Positions 23,432 through 34,684 are shown, numbered from the stretch's first letter. The stretch is DNA of 64,000 nt from Paracamarosporium sp. OC-R06-R3 (GCA_019828545.1 JACVRA010000185.1:62001-126000); one strand, 5' to 3'. A program made the numbers and translations. The notes: generated by a model not told the origin, from the letters alone.

Positions 23432-23982
23432 TGTGGGCTCAAGGTGTGTCCTGTAGTAGAGGTCGCGTTAGAATGTGCAGCGTTTCGGTGAGCGGCGGAT
23501 AAACAGAAGGCAAGGCTGCTTCAGAGCGAGAGAAGATGCTCTTGCTTTGGGTGCTGCCGTTTGCCTTCCTTGTGGTGCATGGCGTGTGCGTTTTGTTGAC
23601 AAGCCATGCCGTGCCTGCCGTTTGTGAAATTTGGCTGTGTCGGAACGTAAACCGCGACCATTCCGAGCCTTGGCGCGCCCCAACCCAGACCCCAACCCGG
23701 ACCCCAACCTTCCCCGCAATGCGCCTCGAGTCATGGCCGACGGAAACCTTCATCCTGGGACTTCTCCAGCGCCACCTTGAGGCTTGATGGCCAAGACCGA
23801 CTTTTGCAACTGCCGGCTTGCACCAGGCCGCTTTCTTGCATGGCACCAGCACGTGTCTGTCTGGGGTACGATCAGCAACGGTTCAAAACCCAGCCGTACC
23901 CATGTACATCTCCAGGATTCAGAATCAATTCCTCTCGCTGTCGTTCTAGCTGTGTCTTCTTTGCGTCGTCCATGTCGTTGCG
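23432..23982. promoter_or_regulatory. divergent promoter TAD3 / MFS transporter
   Basis: 551 bases between divergent start codons. Around 23680-23712 lies a short imperfect tandem C-rich repeat (three units close to ACCCCAACCCGG). No specific factor site can be assigned. Confidence 0.45.
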
Positions 23983-26046
23983 ATGGACCCGAAAAGCAAT
24001 GTCACCAACATTGAAAATGCAACTCCACCTTCACACAAGTCCCATGATGTAAATGCGCATGTTGTTCCCATGCAGCAAGAGGCACAGGAGGACGTCAGGC
24101 ACATTGACCTAACCTGGCGCTCATGGATGGTCGTCTTCGTGAGCTGCTTCGCGTGCGTGGCCCTATCCCGTTCGACATGGCAGAATGCTGACCCAGCTTA
24201 GTATCATGGCTCAAGTCTATGTTGTAGTGGCAGCTGGAAGTGTAATAGCTTTCATTGTTCGCGACATGGGCCAATCTGCCATATCGGGTTGGATTATCCA
24301 GGTACCAAATCACTCCCATTACCACGCCCTTAAAATCGACCATACGGAACCAAATGACTGACCTCAGACAGGGTCCTCTCCTAATGCAGACTGTGCTCTC
24401 CCCACTCGTGGGCCGGCTCTCCGATGTCCTTGACCGCAAATTGTTCGCCTCAATCCCTCCGCTCATTGCGGTTGCTGGAAGTATTATCTGTGCCAGAGCC
24501 ACATCTATGGACATGTTAATCGGGGGTGGTATCCTGGTAGGAGTCACTCTGGCGACGATTTCCATCGTGCAGTCCATTCCGTCTGAAATCTTGCCTCTAA
24601 AATACCGAGCATTGGCCAACGGACTTGCATTTCTTGCTGGTGTTGCCGGAAGCATCGTCGGAGGATTGGGCGCAGGCGCAGTGACGAATGTGAATCCGGC
24701 AGGCTGGCGAAACATCTTCTGGATACAGGCAGGACTACACGGGGCTACATCACTAGGGTTGCTTGCATTTTACTGGCCGAAGAAGCGTACCGATTATCCA
24801 CGTATGAGCTTCAAGGAATACGTCTGGGCCTGCGATCCAATCGGCAGTTTTCTGTTCATTACAGGCGCAACACTTATGCTTCTGGCACTCAACTGGGCAG
24901 GAGGTGCTTATGCCTGGAGCGACCCACACGTGTTTGCTAACCTGGTCGTCGGAATCGTCTTAATTCTTGCTTTCTGTATCTACGGTAAGCTCTCCCAAAG
25001 GATTTAAAAAACGCTAACTGATATCGCCACCTGTAGAGTGGAAGGGTAGATCAGATGGCATGGTCGCCCATGTGTTCTTTAGCAATGGGCCCAACTTCTG
25101 GTTGGCGACGTTTGCTTTTGCGGTTGAAGGGTGCGTCAATGAGTGGCTCTGCTTTTTTTTTTCTCGAGAACAAGTGCTTACTATTGTTACTAGGTGGATC
25201 TACTACTCCGCGGTAAACTCAATTACGCCGCAGATAGTCTTGAACTTAGGATTTGAGAACAATAGTTGGGACATCGCTGTTCGACAGCTCTCCTACAAGA
25301 TCCCGTCTCTAACATTTTCTCTGGTAGTCACATGGTGGGCGACGCGTTTTAAAGACCTGAGTAAATGCAATCCCACCCAAGATACGCATGCTAAAGTAAG
25401 CTAATCCATCTTCACAGAATCACCCCTGGTTGTCACATACGGCATATTCCTCATTGCGACAATCTGCTACGCATGCATTCGTCCCTCATGGTCCACCCCG
25501 CAAATTATCTTCACGGTTCTCACTGGCATTGGTACATCAGGCCCGCTCACCCTCTTAGTCGCCTGTGTCCAATTCACCTCGCCTCATGCCTTTCTCTCCA
25601 CTGCTACTGGTCTTGCATTCTCCGCTCGCGCCATTGGAGGTGCCTTTGGCTCTGCAGTGCTCAACGCTATAATCAATGGGCGACTCAACTCTCACTATGC
25701 TTCAGACGTTAGTTCCGCTGCCATTGCCGCCGGTCTTCCTTCATCTTCGGTTCCGGCTTTGCTTAAGATTATGAAGGGTGGAACATTGTCGAAAACAGTG
25801 AGTGGGCAGGGTGTACCAGGGGCAACTGAGGGGATCATGAGGGCTGCATGGGATGCGAGCTATTGGTCATATGCGAGAGCGTATAGGTTGGGATGGTGGA
25901 GTGTGGTTCCTTTTGTGGCGCTAGCAACCGCGAGTGTGGCATGTATGACGGGTGTGAAGAGCTTGATGACGGAGCATGTGGAGGCTACTGTTGAGCGAGA
26001 TACTGAAGAGGATCACGGCAAGGAGAAGGGCTTGGACGAGACCTGA
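23983..26046 (+). CDS. TRI12-type MFS efflux pump
   Basis: Six exons: 23983-24152, 24202-24301, 24372-24984, 25037-25130, 25194-25360, 25418-26046 (590 aa), with all splice phases adding up. The protein has a soluble acidic N-terminus and then about 14 predicted membrane segments. MFS features include 'SPLVGRLSDVLDRK' (motif A-like loop), 'IPSEILPLKYRALANGLAFLAGVAGSIVG' and 'SARAIGGAFGSAVLNAII'. The order matches the fungal trichothecene efflux pump/siderophore transporter family (TRI12). A role in exporting toxic small molecules or siderophores is possible, but no linked biosynthetic genes are visible, so the substrate is unknown. The C-terminal tail is hydrophilic (EEDHGKEKGLDET). Confidence 0.88.
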
Positions 26047-26434
26047 ACATACTGATATCAAAAGCGTTGATAACTATCTTAGCCCTCTATCAAGGCATTC
26101 CATATTCCGCTGGCTCCATGCAGCGCAAACAGATACTATCTATGTAATGTTTTGACCGCCCAAGCCATATAGCTGCCCTCCTTTGTGTTCTCATATCTGT
26201 ATGGATACAAGACGTGTCATAACCGTCGCCACGCCACATCAAACATATAGCAGTCCATCACAGTTTCGCAAATCGACCTAAAACATACAGAACAACATGA
26301 CCCTTGCCTTTTGGAATTCATCCCTTTTGATAGGGCGACATGTCGAGCAGCCCTTAGCCACGGCAACGGTTGTTGAGGGTACCCTTGTTGGGGCTGAAAC
26401 CTTCAACCTCAGTCATGCGCCTCTATTTCTTCTG
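26047..26434. other. convergent intergenic region
   Basis: 388 bases between the MFS stop and the stop of the small membrane protein on the other strand. No gene seen. Confidence 0.4.
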
Positions 26435-26812
26435 CTACTCCTCAGAGACTCCAGTGTTGGCGGAGTAGTCGTCGTAATCCTGTGGCTCAAGATAGACTGC
26501 ATTCTGTCCTCCAGTGGTGGCAACCCTGCCTTCCTTCGTAAGCTTTCCCAGCTTCGCCTCCACGACTGTGCTCTTATACCGATTTCCGTCGTAAGTGTAC
26601 TCTAGCTTCTTTGAGTGGAATTCCAGACCGAAATTCGCGATGAACTTGTAGAATTTGTATGCGAGGATGGCGAAGCAGATCAGGATGCAGCCAAGGACCT
26701 TTGGGTGTGCTTGTAGATTGAAGCTCGACAGCAGCCACGTGACGAATTTGTATATGAGGATGGCGAAGCAGGTCAGGATGCAGCCAAGGACCGTTGAGAG
26801 ATTTGCGCCCAT
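26435..26812 (-). CDS. small membrane protein with duplicated transmembrane segment
   Basis: A single exon of 125 aa, family not recognised. Two near-identical membrane helices (TVLGCILTCFAILIYKF and KVLGCILICFAILAYKF) are 31 residues apart. A hydrophilic C-terminal half with 'LEYTYDGNRYKSTVVEAKLGK' and an acidic end (DYDDYSANTGVSEE) follows. The duplication is visible in the DNA as a 49-base direct repeat. A TATA box and a 10-base tandem repeat lie upstream, supporting a real gene. The start is the first ATG. Function unknown. Confidence 0.65.
   Translation of the reverse strand: MGANLSTVLGCILTCFAILIYKFVTWLLSSFNLQAHPKVLGCILICFAILAYKFYKFIANFGLEFHSKKLEYTYDGNRYKSTVVEAKLGKLTKEGRVATTGGQNAVYLEPQDYDDYSANTGVSEE
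26651..26699. repeat. direct repeat copy 1 (49 bp)
   Basis: Matches 26744-26792 with about three mismatches. The offset of 93 bases (31 codons) makes it an in-frame internal duplication of the membrane helix in the small membrane protein. Confidence 0.9.
26744..26792. repeat. direct repeat copy 2 (49 bp)
   Basis: Second copy of the 49-base repeat at 26651-26699. It encodes the first transmembrane segment of the small membrane protein. Confidence 0.9.
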
Positions 26813-26870
26813 GATTTCTGTTTTCTCGCAACTCAATTGATTTCCAGTGATGATTGATGCGAAGTGCAGA

Positions 26871-26920
26871 GCGAGTGGTTGCGAGTGGTTGCAAGTAGTT
26901 GCGAGTAGTTGTGAGTAGTG
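26871..26920. repeat. 10-bp tandem repeat, five units
   Basis: Five adjacent units close to GCGAGTGGTT (later ones GCAAGTAGTT, GCGAGTAGTT, GTGAGTAGTG). It lies in the promoter or leader of the small membrane protein gene, between its start codon and TATA box. Confidence 0.9.
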
Positions 26921-26929
26921 CCGATGGGG

Positions 26930-26937
26930 TTTTTATA
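26930..26937 (-). promoter_or_regulatory. TATA box of the small membrane protein gene
   Basis: TATAAAAA on the minus strand, about 120 bases upstream of the ATG at 26812. Confidence 0.5.
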
Positions 26938-28574
26938 TGCAAAGGCAGGCAGAGATAAGGCCCGTGTTAGTGGGTGAAAGATTGCGTCCCGTGACTGACG
27001 TGCTCGCCAGCAACACTGTTGCCTTGTCGCGTTTGTCTCAACAAACTCACCCTGCACAAATGTTATACAACGAGCCGCTTATCAACTTCCCTGAGTCACA
27101 ATGCTATATGTAATTGTTAATTTGCAATTATTTCACCAAATCAAACAAAAACCTGAGAAATTGGGTTCTTTGAGCCGGGCTTCGAAGTGGCTTTTAGTTT
27201 TTTATTTTTTTTTTTTGCTATTGAATTTAGATGACAAGGAAATGGCTTCGTTTAATAAGACCGTATCGAAGGACAACCAGCCCTCGCAATCGGTTTTTAC
27301 AAGAATGTTAGTTGATGTCCCCTTCATCTTACATATCATGTAGACATTGTGCGATTACTTGACCTCTTTGTTGCTTTGTCGAATGTTCTGTGGCATGGGG
27401 ACACCTGGTTCGCAACCACAATTTTCACAACAGCCAAAGCATGGTGGATCCAAATTCATGAAATGGTATGTTTGTGCAAACACAAGTTCGTAGGAACCAA
27501 ATGTTGCTCTTTTCACGGGAAAGACTAGCCCTGCCAAGTATATGGTCTCATACGTGACGCATCATAGCAGTATATAACGTTCATCGCGGAAAATCAAGTT
27601 ATAAGTACGTGTCTTGTCTTGTTCAGTCGCGACTATTACATACTTAAGTTTCGGTGTTTGAGTGCTACATCTATAGTAGTTGAAGCTGGCTCGAATAAGA
27701 AGTGAATTTACTCATGATTGTGTGGAAGAATGTAATCGTGCTTTGTCATTCCAACAAAGATCTTCTAGAACAATTGCCCATGTGATCTAGAGAACATTGT
27801 GACAGTCGGTTTGCGAGTTTTACATGCTGGAACTGATACTAGAATTATAATACATACAAGTGGACTGTGTCAGTTAGCTTAGTGATGAGAACAAGTGACC
27901 ATTTGTCTCTATATCAGCGTTGAGATTTCAGATTGGGATGTATCTCACGGCCCGGCATCAGTGGTCACCAACGATACCCTTGATCTAACAACAGAACCAT
28001 CTACAGCGCCAACAACAGCTCATGACGGCATCAATGATGTCGATATCATACCCTTTCAGTTTTTACTGTGAAATGGCAGCGAAATCTACAGCACTGTCAC
28101 TTCTAGCACATTCGAGAAAAGGGACAGTCAATCTGAGAGTCTCGTGAGTGATCGTACCCAAGCTCCTGCAGACACTTGACTATTGACAATGTTAGTTCTG
28201 GATCGGGCTATGACCGTCTTTAAAGGACCTGGCTATTATTTACCCGGGCTCGACACGGGGTATCTCAACGATCACTATGATAAGTATAGGGGTCATTGGT
28301 GGCAGGCTCCTGCCAACATCTGCTAGATTAGCCAATACTAATCGAAACAAATTGCGTCGCATGGATTTATGTTAAAGGAAACCAGTGTTTCCGTTTAAGA
28401 CGCGGTTGCTCAATGTACCAACGACGTTACGTGACGGTGTGAGAGCGTTTGCACAATTTCAACTGCCCCACAAAGCCAATCGCTACTTATTCTCACCTCG
28501 AACAAGTCACTCGGTAATCGAACAAGTCAAGTCTTCGATCATCACGACTAATACCGCATACAAGTTCCAGCAAG
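26938..28574. other. AT-rich gene-poor region with possible coding relic
   Basis: 1.6 kb, clearly more AT-rich than its neighbours, with homopolymer runs (for example 27204-27220). No intact gene recognised. Around 27945-28190 one frame reads a Thr/Ser/Asp-rich, coding-like sequence broken by a TGA, possibly a decayed copy of a low-complexity protein gene. Confidence 0.4.
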
Positions 28575-29646
28575 ATGAACACGCAGGGCAACATGAATGA
28601 GGGCGTCACTGACTCCGCAATCCTCATCACCTCCAAGTACAGTACATTCCCGGGAACCGAAGCTATCTGTGTTAATAATGCTACAGTGATCCCGCCTGCG
28701 ATACCTCCAATGTCGTCCGCACGCGCAGCTCGAATGAGGCGTCCACCATCGTCTCACCCGACTCCCTTCTAGACATCGGCGAACTCTCTCTTAGCGGGGA
28801 CAACGACCCTACTAACTCTCACTCCGCTCCCACGGCGAGTGAGGTCCTTACTAACTCAACTACTTCAAGCAGCACCTCTACTGGCCAAGTCGCGCGCATG
28901 ATCGATCTGAACAATACTAATTCCTCTGCGGTTCAGGTCTTGTCCACCAACGAGTCCGCAACTTCCCAGGACAAAACGTCCAAGAAGCCCCTCAACCGTG
29001 CTGCAATCATCGCCAAAGCTCAAGCCGCAAAGAACGGCCCCGTCTTCACTGCTCAGTCCGCCGGTGCCAAGCGCTCTGCTCGCCTCAAGACGTCCAACTA
29101 CAAGCCCATCCTGGCCGCCGGTAAAGGCTCTATGTCGCGCCTGAGTCAGATGCAGAAGGAGGCCGCCGAGAAGAAAGCCAAAGAAGAGAATGAGGAAGAG
29201 GCCAAAAAGGCTCAAGAGATCAATGAGTTGCGTGAGTTCGCGAAAAGTCTCCTTATTCAGCTCATTGAGGGCCTCCCGAAAGCGGCGTACGCGGACCTTC
29301 CAGACGACTTCTACAACTTGCCCAGTCTTCAGAAGATGAAGGTCCTCTGCGACGCGCATATCAAGGATGGACACCTGCAGATTGACGAGGCCAATTGCGA
29401 AATTCTCGGAAAGTTGAAGGAGACAGGTCGTGTTCTTGGAGTAAGTCCAGACGACCGCCTCATAGAGTGGACCAGGCTAATCACAAGCAGGAGCTCGAGG
29501 GATCCAAGGATTTCGAGGACAGCGAAGGCTCTACGCAAGACTCACAGGTGCCTATCAAATGTACCTGTGACAAGTGCCAGATGTCCCAAGGCATTGCAAG
29601 TGGAGGGGCTGATGTTGGCGGGAAGGCAGAGGATTCCTCCCAGTAG
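28575..29646 (+). CDS. unknown protein with coiled coil and C-terminal Cys motif
   Basis: Predicted exons: 28575-28636, 28687-29440, 29491-29646 (323 aa). Family not recognised. The first 110 residues are Ser/Thr/Asn-rich. A Lys/Ala-rich part ('NRAAIIAKAQAAKNGP') and a strongly charged coiled coil ('KEAAEKKAKEENEEEAKKAQEINELREFAK') follow. A more globular segment ('LIQLIEGLPKAAYADLPDDFYNLPSLQKMKVLCDAHI') comes next, then the last exon with 'CTCDKCQMSQG', which could bind a metal. The intron 2 donor (GTAAGT) and CAG acceptor are good, while intron 1 (GTACAG donor, TACAG acceptor) is inferred from the frame change. No signal peptide or membrane segment. Function unknown. Confidence 0.65.
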
Positions 29647-29922
29647 AACTGATCCATCCTTGGTCTGAGAGGAGATGACTCAATCAGCTGAATCGGTGGC
29701 TTCAGTGTTGATGGAAAAGTTTGATTGATGACATATCAGACGTAGCGTAGTGCGTTACCATGACACGTATACATGGCAATCGAGCCCCTTTCATCCACCT
29801 ATCTCTCATGCCTATCTTGCGGAGTTTACTAACCTTCCCTCTGCTTTTTTTCCATTATACGTCTTTCTTCAAGGCGGCTACTGTAGTTGTGACAAATTCT
29901 ATTCCGGTATCGCGTTACATCC

Positions 29923-31837
29923 TTATTCCGCCAAAGTCTTCTCCACAACTTTCAATATCTCCATCAACTCCTCATCTTTCATCGGCTTACCCATGACCTG
30001 GACATGAGCCGGCAGTCCCTCTAGAATTCTTGGTTCATCTGTCCACACAATCAGTACTACCGTCTTTCATCTTTTGACTTCCGAAACACATACATGGTGG
30101 CTCATAAGCAGCATCAGCCACAAAAAATGGTTGGTCTAGCTTCCATTCAGCCCTCAAGTGTGGCAAAATTCCAGACGGGTACTACCGAATATTGCATTAG
30201 CTCTTTTTGCTTCAGCACCATAGGAAAGATAGGAAAGATACTGACATTCAGTAAATTCTGTAACACCGTAAACGGAGGCATACCATAGGTATCATGCGGG
30301 ACCGCGGTGGCAGAGTTTCCGGGCGTTATAATTGCATCCAAATCATTCTCCACCATCAGCTGGTGATATGCATGTACGATCTTGAAGCGCTCCACATTCA
30401 TGTCCCATAACACATCTAAGCTTGGCTCGAACCCGCGTAGCTCTTCGACCACCGTCGTTCCTAGGCTCGGTACCATAGGCTCTCCCGCTTGCTTCAAGTA
30501 AGAAAGGGGTGTCTTCTTCGGATCGAGCATGAAAAACTTCCACGCCAGAATGGTGGATGCCCATAGATCTGGGATCTTGTCATCCAGCAGCACAATCTGA
30601 TGGCCCTTCTCTTTCAATTTGGTTGCGCAAGAATGAAGCGCGCGCGCAATGGGTGGGTGTAAAGGTCTTTTGGGAATACCACGAATGAGGCCAAAGCGAA
30701 GAGGCCTTGTGTAGGGTTGTACGGCGCGCCATGGCACGCCTAGGACATTCTCATCGAAAGCCCAAGCGTCACTATTACAAATCGTCCGCATGGTGAGCTC
30801 TGAATCGCGGACCGAGTGGCCTATAGGTCCTATTACGGGGAGTATGGAGCCTGGACTACCTAGGCGACCGGGTGGTACGCCTCCACCGAATGGCACCCTT
30901 GAGGCACTCGGTTTGAAGCTGGTAATCCCACAGCATAATGCAGGTATCCGGCAAGACCCGGCAACGTCAGTTGCTAAACCCAGGATAGAACCACGCATAG
31001 CGAGGAGAGCGCCTTCGCCGCCTGTGGAGCCTCCGGCTGTCACCGAGAGGTTGTGGGGATTTAGCGTGCGTCCGAAGACGTTGTTGTGGGAGTCTGCTGT
31101 CATCATTGTTTGGGGGAGGTTAGTCTTGCAGTAGAATACCGCTCCTTTTTCGTACAGCAAGTTCACTAGATTAGAATTTGAAGACGCTGGCGGTCTTGAC
31201 AGAAACGAAACATAGCCGATTGTAGCTTGTGTGCCTTTGACGTTGAATGAATCCTATATTATGGAGGGTCAGCGTTGAATAGCTTTTGTCTTCAGTGAAT
31301 AATTATTATTGGGCGTTCGGGACGGAAACAGAAAGGGGGTTACGCAACCTTCAGACTGATGGGTAGGCCATGTAATGGACCTATCGGTCGACCCTTCTTC
31401 TCAAGATACTCATCGCATTCCCTCCCCCTCGCTATGGATTCCTCGAAGAATATTTCTGTGAGGCAGTTTACACATTGGTGCGCAATTGCCGCTCTCTTAC
31501 AAAACGCTGTGACGACCTCCACACTAGTCGCTTTCCTGTTCGTCATAAGCTCAACTAGGGCAGCTACTCAAAGTCAATTATCTAGCTACGAGCATTGCAA
31601 GAGGATGCAGCTCGGATGCCAACACTTACTAGCATCATAGTTAGAGGTCAGGTCGAGCTCGCGGGAAGTCAAAAGACCGCACGTCAATGGCACATCAATG
31701 ACGGAAACGGTAGATGTCTCATTGAACTGTGAAGTCAACGACTCGGGTAGCCTCCATTTCTCTGGTATGTTCCCAAAGACAGCTTCTCTCTTTGAAGCAG
31801 CAAGGCTTTGCCAATCTGCGATAGGTACTTCCGACAT
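29923..31837 (-). CDS. fungal amidase (amidase-signature family, acetamidase-like)
   Basis: Five exons: 31837-31630, 31563-31349, 31253-30246, 30181-30094, 30038-29923 (544 aa). The Ser-cisSer-Lys triad can be placed: Lys141 in 'GLPISLKDSFNVKG', cis-Ser about 217 in 'AGGSTGGEGAL', and nucleophile Ser about 241 in 'TDVAGSCRIPALCCGI'. The usual text there is GGSIR, so Ala and Cys are local variants. 'AFCKRAAIAHQCVNCLTEI' and the C-terminal 'YPSGILP...EGLPAHVQVMGKPMKDEELM' match acetamidase-type enzymes that hydrolyse small amides for nitrogen. The third exon begins after a GTTGCG donor, a weak but in-frame site. No targeting signal, so it is probably cytosolic. Confidence 0.9.
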
Positions 31838-32542
31838 GGCGTGTGAAGAGTGAGGACGATGAGCGCTAAACCGGCCTGAAGTAAGAGAATCAGCAGCGTG
31901 AGCAATGACTATATAATTAGGAATTGGAATTTGGCTAGGATACGAGGTGATATTGGTCAATGGAACTTTGGGGATCCGGATTCGGATCCGACTCAGATTC
32001 CGAGATACGATGCGGGGTACGACATGTACTGGCGTGTCAGAAGCGTGTATAACCTAAGCTCTGCAGCTTTAATGTGCTCATTCGGGACAGCCGTTGAGTT
32101 GGTGTTGCACGTTGCACCAACTGTTAGACTATACAATGTTGCGACCTGGCTGTCAGTGCGAGATTGTGTCGATGACGTTTCTCAGTACGTCAGGATCTCG
32201 AAGCACCTGAAAATAGGTGTGAACAGGATTGAGGAATATGTACACTCCCATTAGAACATGGATTGCTGGATTCGGAGAAGTATGGAACTTCATTTCCAAT
32301 GAAGAATAGATTCCAAGACCCTGCCCTTCTCGAAAACAGATGAATTTTTAGTCTAGGGATGCACTGAGCATCGAAATATGGCAGCGTAAGCAACTGAAAC
32401 GGTAGATATACTACAAGTCTCAGGCCGCTGCTGTTTTTACGGTTGCCCTCACGCATGCATTGTGCACATGCGGAGCTCCTAACCGTGGCATTTAAACGAT
32501 CCTTCTACGCTTTGTAGAGAAACAAAATCCTCGAGTTCCAAC
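31838..32542. other. amidase promoter region
   Basis: 705 bases between the amidase start and the stop of the RS-rich gene, both on the minus strand. No gene recognised. Confidence 0.4.
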
Positions 32543-33311
32543 TCAATCTCGTCGCCTCTCATGCCTGTCGTACGGTGACCGACTCCTGCGACGCCTGTAT
32601 CGCTCCCGTGACCGGGACCGTTCATCGTCCTCATGCCGCTCCCTTCGTCGGTCATGCCGGTCCTCCCGCCGCTTGTGCTCACGACTTCTCGACCGATGCC
32701 GTCTTCCATCGCCTTCTCTATCCCTGTCCCTCCTCCTATCGCGCGACCTCGAACGATCACGTCGTTTCTCCCTCCGGTCCCGCGACCGACTTCTCGATCT
32801 ATGCTTCCTTCTGCGATCGCGCTCATCGTCGTCTCTATGTCTCCGTGGCCGGTCCTTCTTCTCCCTCCTCTCTCCATCGTTGCCGTCCTTCGCTTTGTCT
32901 TCTAAAGCCTTGTCCATATCCGCCTGATGCGCCTTTTCTCCCAGTGGTGTTAGATTCGCGTTCGCTGACGCGCGCTCCGGAACAGGGAGACCCATGGCGC
33001 GCAACATGGCGTCTTCTTCGGCTTCCTTGAGCTTGCGCTTTTCCTCTGCGAGTTTCTCGGCGGCTGATAGTTCTCCCTCCTTGTCTTTGTCGCCTTTGGC
33101 GTACCAGTTAAGATCACGACCTTGTTGCCAGCGACCGACCGGGGCCATTAGCGAGTGGCCCAGGTAGTTTTCGCGCTGGGTATCTTGTTTGACATCTTCC
33201 CATTTGAAATCGGCGCGGCCGCCGCTGGAGACCCGTTAGCTGGAAATCAAGAGGTAATGAGACATGTACGCACCGGCTGCCCTCTTTTCGCACGGTTTGT
33301 ACGAGGTCCAT
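32543..33311 (-). CDS. MMTAG2-family RS-rich nuclear protein
   Basis: Two exons: 33311-33274 and 33224-32543 (239 aa). After splicing the N-terminus reads '[45 protein letters not shown]', the conserved block of the MMTAG2/kinase-phosphorylation-domain family. A Lys/Glu-rich helix ('[28 protein letters not shown]') follows. The last 110 residues are almost wholly Arg/Asp/Ser/Glu ([14 protein letters not shown]), as in nuclear RNA-binding or splicing-associated proteins. The cellular role is poorly known, and RNA processing is inferred from composition. The gene is divergent to MED6 with only 275 bases between start codons. Confidence 0.87.
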
Positions 33312-33586
33312 GTTCGCGCTGTTGTGTGGGGTGAGAGCTGAGAGAAGGTGAGTGCGGAGGAAACGCGGAGGTGCAGAGCTCTGACCAAGCAGCAGCTTGG
33401 GCCCCGCGACTCCAACAAAGCCTCTACGCTCAATCCTTTACTCGTCTGCTGGCTCAATTCCATTGCCGCACACAATAGCCATACCCACCAGATTCGATTT
33501 GATCTCTACATCGCACTAGCCGTACCGCAACTCGTGCCACGGGCCAGATCCCGGTATCCCTTCACCAACTCCATCCACTTCGCGCC
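33312..33586. promoter_or_regulatory. divergent promoter MMTAG2-like / MED6
   Basis: 275 bases between two divergent start codons of nuclear housekeeping proteins, so it must serve as a shared promoter region. Confidence 0.55.
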
Positions 33587-34684
33587 ATGGTCCCGCAACC
33601 CGCGCCCGAAGACGAGCAGTTCTTCGACCAACCTGGGCTGCTCCCCACCCTCTCCGCGGCTGGCACCCTCAACTCCAACACGATCCTCTGGTACTTCTAC
33701 AACTCGCCTTGGTTCGACCAAGGGTCCAACAACAACAACCTCCTCCGCCAAGTGGGCGGTACACCCCAACAAGAACTCATCTTCAACAACCGACTTGCCT
33801 TCGAAGAGCGACTGCGTACCGACTATCCGTATGGCACTCAATATGTCGTCGCGTACGAGCCCAAGGCTGATGGCGAGCCTTGGGTGATCCAGCGACAGGA
33901 GAAGAGCGTGGACGAGAACACAGGGAAGACGGCTAAGATCGACGTCACGGCCACGTACTATACGCAGGGGACGAGAATCGTCATGGCGAAGAGCGTGCTG
34001 GATGTGCTGCAGGCGCGGATGCTGAGCGTGAGCACCCAGCTACAAGAGTTGATGGAGCTTTCAAAAGACATGTCATACTTCACTCCCGCGACAGGACACA
34101 CGTATATCCCGCCGTCGTTCGATCTCGCAAAGGCAAGCAGTGGAAGTCGCGCTGGAAGCCGTGCAGGTAGCCGCGCAGGCAGCCCAGCACCCGACGGGGG
34201 ATCGCAGTCGCAAACACAGCTCGGTACACAGGCTACGGCAGACCCATTCGAATCTTTCTCAGACGCCTTTTTCCTGCGCTCACTCGACCGCACAGAAGCT
34301 TACTTCGAGGAATATGTCGACGAGAATCCGCTGCAGGGCGAGCCGGGCTCCTTCGTGCTCACGCATAGTTGGCGCAACACCGTGACCCGTCGCGAGGAAG
34401 AGAAGAAGCGTGCGGAGCAGGCAGCCGCCCAACAAGCTGCAGCCGCAGCTGCAGCATCGCAGCCATCCCAACTCTCAATCTCCACCGGAGGCGCGGTGTC
34501 ACAGACGCAGAGCGGTCTCCAGTCCTCCACCTCTACGCCCAAACCCGCCACACCCGCCACTGAGTCCTTCTCCCGCAAGGCAAGCGTAGCGAGCTTGCCT
34601 AACAAGGCCAAGGAAAAACGTCGCAAGTCCAAGGGACCCGGTAGTCTCGCGAGTCCGGTTACACCCACGGGTCCGCAGGTGTAA
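33587..34684 (+). CDS. MED6: Mediator complex subunit 6
   Basis: A single exon of 365 aa. The N-terminal Med6 domain (residues about 15-190) has 'ILWYFYNSPWFDQGSNNNNL', 'ELIFNNRLAFEERLRT', 'GTQYVVAYEP...PWVIQRQEK' and 'ATYYTQGTRIVMAKSVLDVLQARM', a clear family match. Med6 belongs to the Mediator head module and links activators to RNA polymerase II. A Gly-Ser-Arg-Ala repeat ('GSRAGSRAGSRAGSPA', about 34140-34190) follows, then a Gln/Ala-rich helix ('EEEKKRAEQAAAQQAAAAAAA') and a basic end with a nuclear-signal-like 'KAKEKRRKSKG'. Confidence 0.93.
   Translation: MVPQPAPEDEQFFDQPGLLPTLSAAGTLNSNTILWYFYNSPWFDQGSNNNNLLRQVGGTPQQELIFNNRLAFEERLRTDYPYGTQYVVAYEPKADGEPWVIQRQEKSVDENTGKTAKIDVTATYYTQGTRIVMAKSVLDVLQARMLSVSTQLQELMELSKDMSYFTPATGHTYIPPSFDLAKASSGSRAGSRAGSRAGSPAPDGGSQSQTQLGTQATADPFESFSDAFFLRSLDRTEAYFEEYVDENPLQGEPGSFVLTHSWRNTVTRREEEKKRAEQAAAQQAAAAAAASQPSQLSISTGGAVSQTQSGLQSSTSTPKPATPATESFSRKASVASLPNKAKEKRRKSKGPGSLASPVTPTGPQV

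Noticed and set aside
23680..23712. C-rich tandem repeat resembling telomere sequence
   Set aside because: The unit (ACCCCAACCCGG) does not match the fungal TTAGGG telomere repeat; it is a short promoter repeat.
10971..26046. A secondary-metabolite cluster (O-methyltransferase, SGNH hydrolase, TRI12-type pump)
   Set aside because: The genes are separated by ORC5, TAD3, SELO and a DCAF4-like gene, and no PKS, NRPS, terpene synthase or pathway regulator is present.
32575..33030. Plus-strand frames opposite the MMTAG2-like gene
   Set aside because: Antisense shadow of the Arg/Ser-rich repeat coding on the minus strand.
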